Source: Paenibacillus tyrphae
Lineage (GTDB): Bacteria > Bacillota > Bacilli > Paenibacillales > NBRC-103111
Length of the DNA: 64,000 nt
Reading direction: 5' to 3'
Assembly (NCBI RefSeq): GCF_027925525.1
Contig: NZ_BSDJ01000001.1
Coordinates: 372,001 to 436,000 of the forward strand
The notes under the pieces are model-generated. The model did not search any database, had not been told where the DNA came from, and worked only from the letters and a program-made list of their open reading frames with translations. Both the position numbers and the translations under genes were made by a program. Shown here one piece after another: positions 58,923-64,000 of the stretch (the stretch's first letter is position 1; each line of letters begins with the position of its first letter).

Positions 58923-59869
58923 GAACGTTTCCCCTCCAATGCCCTCACTTGAATCGGCAGCAGATTCGCCTCAATCGCGGCACGATGGGGTTCATACCAC
59001 TCGGGCAGCATTAATTTCTCGCCCAGCGTTTCGGCAGGTTCGTCACGGGCGAAGCCCGGCGGATCGGTTGCGATCTCGAACAGAATGCCCCCGGCCTCGC
59101 GGAAATAGAGCGCATTGAAATATTGGCGGTCGATGATGGACGTCGGGCGATAGCCGTAGCTCTGAACTTCGCCCTGCCACTGGGCATGCTGCTCGAAATC
59201 CGCCGCGCGCCACGCGATATGATGAATAGTGCCCGCACCTTCGCTGCCCCGGCTCACAGCCGCGAGCGGGACATCGATCACGTTGCCGAGCTCCCCGGCG
59301 GACCGGAAGCGAGCATACTCGCCGTCTTCCGCGACCTTCTCCAAGCCAAGCAGATGTACCAGCGCGTCCGTTGTTTTGTTCGGGTCGGTGCTGAATAGCA
59401 CGGCGCCTCCGAAGCCCTTGATCGCTTTGTCAATCGGAATCCCGCCAAACGACCAGCCGCTGTTCGGGCCTTCCTCCCGTTCAACCAGCTCCAGCCGCAG
59501 CCCTTCATTATCTTCGAATTGCAGGAACGTCTCCGAGAAGCGGTTTGCTCTCGTTACGGTAATCCCGAAGCTTGCGAGACGGTCCTCCCAGTACCCGAGA
59601 GCGCCCGCAGGGACGGCATACGTCGTTATGCCGACTTGACCGCCGCCGACCCGGCCTTTACGCGAGTTCGGCCACGGGAAGAACGTTATGATCGTTCCCG
59701 GGCTTCCCGCTTCGTTGCCGAAGTACAGATGATATACCTCGGGAGCGTCGAAGTTGATCGTTTTCTTCACCAGACGCAGCCCCAGAATGCCTGCATAAAA
59801 ATCAACGTTGGCCTGCGGATCTCTTGCAAAAGCCGTAATATGATGAATACCGGATGTTTGTAATGTCAT
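58919..59869 (-). CDS. mhqO: ring-cleaving dioxygenase, MhqO type
   Basis: 316 residues, two VOC domains: GIHHITAFARDPQANVDFYA and the second GAGTIHHIAWRAADFEQHAQ. The metal ligands are His (IHHI), His (IHHIA) and Glu (GILFEIATDPPGFA). MhqO-type enzymes break down hydroquinone-type adducts. GAGGAGG precedes ATG. Confidence 0.93.
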   Translation of the reverse strand: MTLQTSGIHHITAFARDPQANVDFYAGILGLRLVKKTINFDAPEVYHLYFGNEAGSPGTIITFFPWPNSRKGRVGGGQVGITTYAVPAGALGYWEDRLASFGITVTRANRFSETFLQFEDNEGLRLELVEREEGPNSGWSFGGIPIDKAIKGFGGAVLFSTDPNKTTDALVHLLGLEKVAEDGEYARFRSAGELGNVIDVPLAAVSRGSEGAGTIHHIAWRAADFEQHAQWQGEVQSYGYRPTSIIDRQYFNALYFREAGGILFEIATDPPGFARDEPAETLGEKLMLPEWYEPHRAAIEANLLPIQVRALEGKRS

Positions 59870-59931
59870 AAGAAAATCCTCCTCTATTTTAGGTTATTTC
59901 ATGACTTAGTCATCTCATGATTCGTGCCAAA

Positions 59932-60330
59932 TTATTTAAGCAATGCATCCAGCGAATAAGCGCCGGCGCCCGTCAATGCCACGCCGATAGCGACAACCAG
60001 CAGCACGAGTTGGTATTCGTACCCGTTGGCGGTAGACCAGAGGCCGTTCGGACCGTGTACCTTCACGATCGCACCAAGCATGGTCGCGGCGATCAGCACC
60101 GCAGCCAGCGGGGTAAGCAGACCGACTGCAAAAAGGACGCCTCCGAGCAATTCCATCAGTCCGGCCAATACCGCCATGACGACGCCCGGCTTGATGCCGA
60201 CCGACTCCATCCACCCGCCGGTTCCCTTCGGACCGTAGCCGCCGAACCAGCCGAACAGCTTCTGCACCCCGTGCCCGATAAACAGCAGCCCAACCACCAA
60301 ACGAACCAACAACAATCCCAATGCCAACAT
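59932..60330 (-). CDS. mhqP: DoxX-family membrane protein, MhqP type
   Basis: 132 residues from the last of four consecutive ATG codons (GGAGG directly abuts the first, so the third or fourth fits better). Four helices: [20 protein letters not shown], then [60 protein letters not shown]. In B. subtilis mhqNOP pairs a DoxX protein with nitroreductase and dioxygenase. First gene of the three-gene unit here. Confidence 0.9.
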   Translation of the reverse strand: MLALGLLLVRLVVGLLFIGHGVQKLFGWFGGYGPKGTGGWMESVGIKPGVVMAVLAGLMELLGGVLFAVGLLTPLAAVLIAATMLGAIVKVHGPNGLWSTANGYEYQLVLLVVAIGVALTGAGAYSLDALLK

Positions 60331-60360
60331 CATCATCATCCTCCATTATTTTTAATTTGT

Positions 60361-60380
60361 TATTCTTAATTTTAAGATAT
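60361..60380. promoter_or_regulatory. MhqR-like half-palindrome near mhqP
   Basis: Arms TCTTAA and TTAAGA separated by 2 nt; the half TTTAAGATA matches 7 of 9 positions of the MhqR half-site TTCGAGATA. It sits 30 bp before the mhqP start. Confidence 0.4.
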
Positions 60381-60592
60381 TTAACGTAGCTTCCTTACAA
60401 AAATATTACCGCATAGCTTACAACATCTCGGTGCCACATATAGGACCAATTACTCTGCTTCACGCCTTCACGCTAAGCAAGCCACCCTACTTCCCAAAAG
60501 CACGGCCTATGCTTCCCCCAATCGCTCCACCCTTTCGTACGCTATCGTTAATGCACCCCTGAATTCCTCCTTGCTGATATCTTTAATTTAAT

Positions 60593-60635
60593 TATCTTGA
60601 TTTAAAGATAAATCATTTTGTGATCTATGTCAATA
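60593..60635 (-). promoter_or_regulatory. promoter overlapped by MhqR-like box
   Basis: A minus-strand TTGACA, 17-nt spacer and TATCTT form a good promoter whose -10 lies inside TATCTTGATTTAAAGATA (60593-60610, plus strand). That matches 14 of 18 positions of the B. subtilis MhqR operator as I recall it. It would give mhqP a leader of over 200 nt. Apart from these sites the gap 60340-60652 shows nothing. Confidence 0.6.
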
Positions 60636-60652
60636 GTCAATTTAGAAAAAAA

Positions 60653-61327
60653 TCAGGTTCCGGACTTCGTTCTGACCGTCCCGTCGGGATGCCCTACCAC
60701 GATCAGATCCGCCATGTTGACGAACAACCCGTTCTCCACGACTCCGGGCAGCTTGTTCAGCTCCACAGTCAATTCGCCGGGATTCGGAATCGACCCAAAC
60801 TGGCAGTCGATCACGTAATTTCCGTTATCCGTCACGAAGGGAGCCCCGTCCCTTATCCGCAGAACCGGTGCGCAGCCCATTTGCCTCAGCTGCTTGCTTG
60901 TCATCTCCCAACCGAACGGCACGACTTCAACGGGAAGCGGAAATTGGCCCAATTCGGGTACGCATTTGGAATGATCGACGACGACAATGAAGCGGTCCGA
61001 AAATGACGCAATCATTTTCTCCCGCAGCAAAGCTCCTCCCCCGCCCTTGATCAGCTCATCCTTCGGACTAACCTCGTCCGCACCGTCCACGGTCAGATCC
61101 AACGGTGCTTGCAACTGGGCAAGCGGAAGAAGAGGAACCCCCGCTTCGCGTGCCAGCTTCTCGGTCTGGACGGATGTCGGCACAGCCTCGATCTGCAGCC
61201 CTTCCTTAACCAGCTCGCCGAGCCTGAGAATAGTCCAATATACCGTCGAACCGGTTCCAAGACCGATTCTCATCCCATCGCTTATGTATTCCGCCGCTTT
61301 CTCGCCGGCTGCTTGTTTCGCATCCAT
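60653..61327 (-). CDS. rpiA: ribose-5-phosphate isomerase A
   Basis: 224 residues from ATG 61327 (GGGGGCG site; the open frame extends upstream without a better start). Diagnostic motifs: GMRIGLGTGSTVYWTILRLG, TVDGADEVSPKDELIKGGGG, REKMIASFSDRFIVVVDHSK, DNGNYVIDCQFGSI. Interconverts ribose-5-P and ribulose-5-P in the pentose phosphate pathway. Confidence 0.95.
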   Translation of the reverse strand: MDAKQAAGEKAAEYISDGMRIGLGTGSTVYWTILRLGELVKEGLQIEAVPTSVQTEKLAREAGVPLLPLAQLQAPLDLTVDGADEVSPKDELIKGGGGALLREKMIASFSDRFIVVVDHSKCVPELGQFPLPVEVVPFGWEMTSKQLRQMGCAPVLRIRDGAPFVTDNGNYVIDCQFGSIPNPGELTVELNKLPGVVENGLFVNMADLIVVGHPDGTVRTKSGT

Positions 61328-61420
61328 CTTAGCGCCCCCGATCGTGCAGACTTTCCCCCGGCAGCCGGTAGACCGGCAGGACGTAACCTCCACACCGGTC
61401 GGTTGCTGCTGGCAGGTTCT

Positions 61421-62020
61421 TTAAGTATAAATTTTAACACGCTCCTCCAGCGGTTTAAACTCCTTGTCGCCAGGAGGCGCCGTAGGCTTACCGAACGGCA
61501 TCTGGGCAATAAGCTCCCACGTTTCCGGCAGGCTCCATTCCGCTCTGACCTTATCGTCGATCAGTGGGTTATAATGCTGCAGCGATGCCCCCAAGCCTTC
61601 GTTCGCCAGCGCGGTCCAGATGACATACTGGAGCATGCCCGACGACTGCTGGGCCCAGGTCGGAAAACGCTCCTGATAGGTGGGGAATTGAGCTTGCAGC
61701 GCTTCGATCACGGCCATATCTTCGAAGTACAGAATAGTGCCGTAGGCGGCGCGGAACCCGTCCATACGCTTCTGGGTCGAAGCAAACTGGTCTTCGGGCA
61801 CAATCGCCTTCAACACCTGCGTTGTAATCTCCCACAGCTTATCGTGATGCTTTCCGAACAAAGCAACGGCCCGCGCGCTTTGCGAGTTGAAGGAGGAAGG
61901 CGTGTGCTTCACCGCTTCATAGACGATTTCCCGGATTTTATCGTCCGGAACGGTCGATTCTTTGCTTAATGTGTAGATGGTCCGCCTTTTCTTCGCCAAG
62001 GTTAGAAATTCATTTGCCAC
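61421..62020 (-). CDS. nitroreductase family protein, MhqN/YdfN type
   Basis: 199 residues, GTG start with AGGAGA ahead. FMN nitroreductase fold: RRTIYTLSKESTVPDDKIRE, TPSSFNSQSARAVALFGKHH, SSGMLQYVIWTALANEGLGA, LIAQMPFGKPTAPPGDKEFK. Likely reduces quinones or nitro compounds, in keeping with the nearby mhq genes, although rpiA lies between. Confidence 0.9.
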   Translation of the reverse strand: MANEFLTLAKKRRTIYTLSKESTVPDDKIREIVYEAVKHTPSSFNSQSARAVALFGKHHDKLWEITTQVLKAIVPEDQFASTQKRMDGFRAAYGTILYFEDMAVIEALQAQFPTYQERFPTWAQQSSGMLQYVIWTALANEGLGASLQHYNPLIDDKVRAEWSLPETWELIAQMPFGKPTAPPGDKEFKPLEERVKIYT

Positions 62021-62192
62021 TGTTCCACATCTCCTGTCGCGAATTGGGTATTAGCTTTACACCTCTTACAAGCTTCCCGAAAACCTATCGCCTTTATTCG
62101 TTGTTTTTGTCTCGATAAGCTTCATTAACCGTTCTGCCGCATCCGTAAACCGCAATCCCCTACCTACCGCAACACCGCTTCCGCTGTCGGCT

Positions 62193-63272
62193 CTATGCCT
62201 TCTGAACGGAAACGATGTCCCGCTGCGTCGCCGGTTCGCTTTCCCAGACGGTACTTGGAATCTCGCGCCGCAGCACCGGGGCTACATCCGCCGCGAACCG
62301 TTCCATCTGCTCGCGCTGCTCCGCTTCCGTCAATCCGTCGACACTGATACTGAGTACTTGATGTCCGTAGGCCCGATGGTAATTCAGAATCTTCTCTATC
62401 ACGAAGTCAGCGCTGCCGACCAGAACGGGGCCGTTCTTGATGTTATCCTCCAGATCCCGGAAGGGCGATTGGTTATGCTGGGCCGCTGCTGTGGTGGTAA
62501 AAGCGTCGTAGTAAGGGCGAAAGCGTCTGACCGCTTCCTCGGAGGTATTAGCCAAATACAAGCTGCCTGCGCCTGCACCGACGACGGCGTCCTTCGGATC
62601 GCGGCCATAATAGGCCCACCGTTCGCGGTAATGATCGATTAGCGCTTTATACTTGGCTTGGAGATGAAATGTATTGGACGAGAAGATCGGCTCGCCGTAT
62701 TTTGCGGCCAATTCTGTGGAAATCGTGCTGGATGCGCTGCCGTGCCATACGGGAATAGGCTGCTGGAGAGGTCTGGGCTGTGTGGTCACGTTGTCCAGCG
62801 ACGGGCGATATCGCCCCTGCCAGGTGACGTTCTCTTCATTCCATAATCGCTTGAGCAGAGCATACCGTTCCGACAGCGATGCCCACTGCTCCTCCTCGGT
62901 GATGCCGAAGAGCGGATAGTGGCGGGGATCGTTGCCCTTGCCGATGATCAGCTCCAGCCGACCGCCGCAGAGGTGGTCAAGCGTAGCGTAGTCTTCGGCC
63001 ACACGCACCGGGTCGAGCACGCTCAAGACGGTCACGGTGGTCAATAGGCGGATTCGCGAGGTTCTGGCCGCGATAGCGCTCAGGATCACCGGCGGCGAGG
63101 AGGACAGGAACGGGGCGCCATGCCGCTCGCCCACACCGTAAGCATCAAAACCGAGCTCCTCCGCGAGCATCGCTTGCTTCAGCACGTTCTGAAATTTTTG
63201 CTGCGCCGTCAAAACTTCCCCCGTCACGGCGTTGGGGAGATTCATCACAAGGCTGGACAAAACAAATTTCAT
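62193..63272 (-). CDS. LLM-class flavin-dependent oxidoreductase
   Basis: 359 residues with AAGGAGG ahead of ATG. Bacterial luciferase fold: AEELGFDAYGVGERHGAPFL, IRLLTTVTVLSVLDPVRVAE, LIIGKGNDPRHYPLFG, PIPVWHGSASSTISTELAAK. Family YhbW/MsnO8-like; substrate unknown. It is not related in sequence detail to the NRPS-associated monooxygenase beyond the shared fold. Monocistronic. Confidence 0.9.
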   Translation of the reverse strand: MKFVLSSLVMNLPNAVTGEVLTAQQKFQNVLKQAMLAEELGFDAYGVGERHGAPFLSSSPPVILSAIAARTSRIRLLTTVTVLSVLDPVRVAEDYATLDHLCGGRLELIIGKGNDPRHYPLFGITEEEQWASLSERYALLKRLWNEENVTWQGRYRPSLDNVTTQPRPLQQPIPVWHGSASSTISTELAAKYGEPIFSSNTFHLQAKYKALIDHYRERWAYYGRDPKDAVVGAGAGSLYLANTSEEAVRRFRPYYDAFTTTAAAQHNQSPFRDLEDNIKNGPVLVGSADFVIEKILNYHRAYGHQVLSISVDGLTEAEQREQMERFAADVAPVLRREIPSTVWESEPATQRDIVSVQKA

Positions 63273-63549
63273 TCACGCGACCTCCTTCGCTGCAACGAAG
63301 TCTTTAGTTTATGAAAATGTTACCATACGCCCGGTGAACCTACAATGATTTTTTCTTATTATTCCGATTAATTTACTATGTATAAATATCATAGCTTTCC
63401 AGCGTGCCTCGGTTGCTTCCATTACGGAAAATCGCCCTCAGCCTGCAAGTTGGGGTGATTCGAGCAATTAGCAAACGGGTGGGCTCCTGCATAAGATGCC
63501 TTATCACTTACAGAAACACTCAATCCCCCTTCATAAGGAGTGAAGTCAA

Positions 63550-63801
63550 ATGGCCTATATGCCTACGTCCCCCCCTCCTCCATTTGTCCCAGAAGAACCT
63601 GCTACCTCTTATATTATTGACTGCGTATTTCAATACACCTATGTCTGGTTATGGAATGGTGACAGCTTCTGGTTTTACCCGACTCGGGTTGAGTATGGTG
63701 AAGTTTCAGGCTATCGTTGGAATGGGCTTTTCTGGTCTTATTATGGAATAGATCCAAGATTGATCAGATCTGTTTCATGCCCTCCAGTTCCCACTTTATA
63801 C
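63550..63801 (+). CDS. small aromatic-rich protein, unknown
   Basis: 84 residues, AAGGAG before ATG. A proline-rich start (MAYMPTSPPPPFVPEEPATS) is followed by an aromatic-rich core (YVWLWNGDSFWFYPTRVEYG, YRWNGLFWSYYGID) and one late cysteine. There is no signal peptide or membrane helix. The tryptophan/tyrosine pattern suggests a compact beta domain. No family recognised; a spore or cell-surface role is only a guess. The gap 63273-63549 before it shows no clear feature. Confidence 0.6.
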
Positions 63802-63835
63802 TAGAAACCACATCAGATCAGCAGCCTCGCTGTGC

Positions 63836-63892
63836 TAACGGGCAGGGTGAATGAATTAACATTTATACCCACGTTTGGCATTCCTTCTGCCC
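63836..63892. repeat. long imperfect inverted repeat
   Basis: ACGGGCAG and CTGCCCGT, extended by GG..AATG and CATTCC, form a hairpin downstream of the small protein gene. No T run follows, so it is a stem-loop of unclear role. Nothing else is seen up to 64000. Confidence 0.4.
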
Positions 63893-64000
63893 GTAGTTCA
63901 GTGTCGTGAGGGATCTACATACATATGCATTACTGGTATGCGTAACTCTTGCCGCAATTTGTTCCACAAAAAAATCGCCCAAGGCGAAATTTATTTGGAA

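Noticed and set aside
61109..61969. 286-codon plus-strand frame across rpiA and the nitroreductase gene
   Set aside because: It is antisense to two well-supported genes and spans their junction; no domain features.

Overview
The window reads as chromosomal DNA of a Paenibacillus-like member of the Bacillota. The evidence is AGGAGG-type ribosome binding sites, TTGACA/TATAAT promoters, hairpin-plus-T-run terminators, a GC-rich core (visibly near 60%) with AT-rich accessory patches, and gene families typical of Bacillales: Mhq quinone-stress genes, a Btr/YbbB-like AraC regulator beside FecBCD-type iron uptake, MGT glycosyltransferase and an oligopeptide ABC operon. Species assignment is inference.

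Layout. 1-3.9 kb: AT-rich accessory DNA with a truncated frameshifted gene at the edge, another gene remnant, an XRE regulator, a small membrane protein, a two-gene operon (300-aa soluble protein plus 4-TM protein) whose architecture recalls lambda RexA/RexB, and a decayed radC-like pseudogene. 3.9-22.1 kb: one minus-strand NRPS/PKS operon in the order C-A-PCP, KS-AT-KR0-ACP, free-standing luciferase-like monooxygenase, C-A-PCP-E, C-A-PCP-TE. Its promoter carries a perfect 9-bp inverted repeat. 22.3-26.6 kb: an orphan VbhA-like antitoxin, an AraC regulator and a Fur-box-preceded siderophore/iron ABC uptake operon. 26.6-30 kb: two small genes, a 43-aa membrane peptide gene rich in terminators, an MGT-type glycosyltransferase and a YiaAB protein. 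30-35.7 kb: an Opp/Dpp-type peptide transporter operon. 35.7-44.5 kb: XRE regulator, an intact radC-like gene with a short leading ORF, DUF6509-like protein, branched-chain aminotransferase, LysR regulator, quinone oxidoreductase, a DnaA-box cluster, LysE exporter, hydroxylamine reductase (hcp) behind an FNR-type box, DJ-1/PfpI protein and a HAD phosphatase.

44.5-58.1 kb is a large fructosamine (Amadori product) type catabolic region. It holds two FrlB-like deglycases, three FrlC-like epimerases, an FrlD-like kinase, an FrlR-like GntR regulator, a HAD phosphatase with an apparent ATT start, a CUT1 sugar ABC importer, an NhaC-family transporter, a VOC protein and a PfkA paralogue. Seven perfect copies of the palindrome TGGTATATACCA lie between these genes; three sit on the start site of recognisable promoters, so the region looks like one regulon under the GntR protein. 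58.2-62.1 kb holds quinone/electrophile-resistance genes (MhqD, MhqO, DoxX, nitroreductase) around rpiA, with an MhqR-like box over a promoter. A second flavin monooxygenase and a small unknown protein close the window.

The items I consider most worth following are the FrlR-type regulon with its paralogue expansion, the PKS whose KR has lost all four catalytic positions and is served by a docking monooxygenase, the RexAB-like pair, the DnaA-box cluster and the 43-aa membrane peptide gene.
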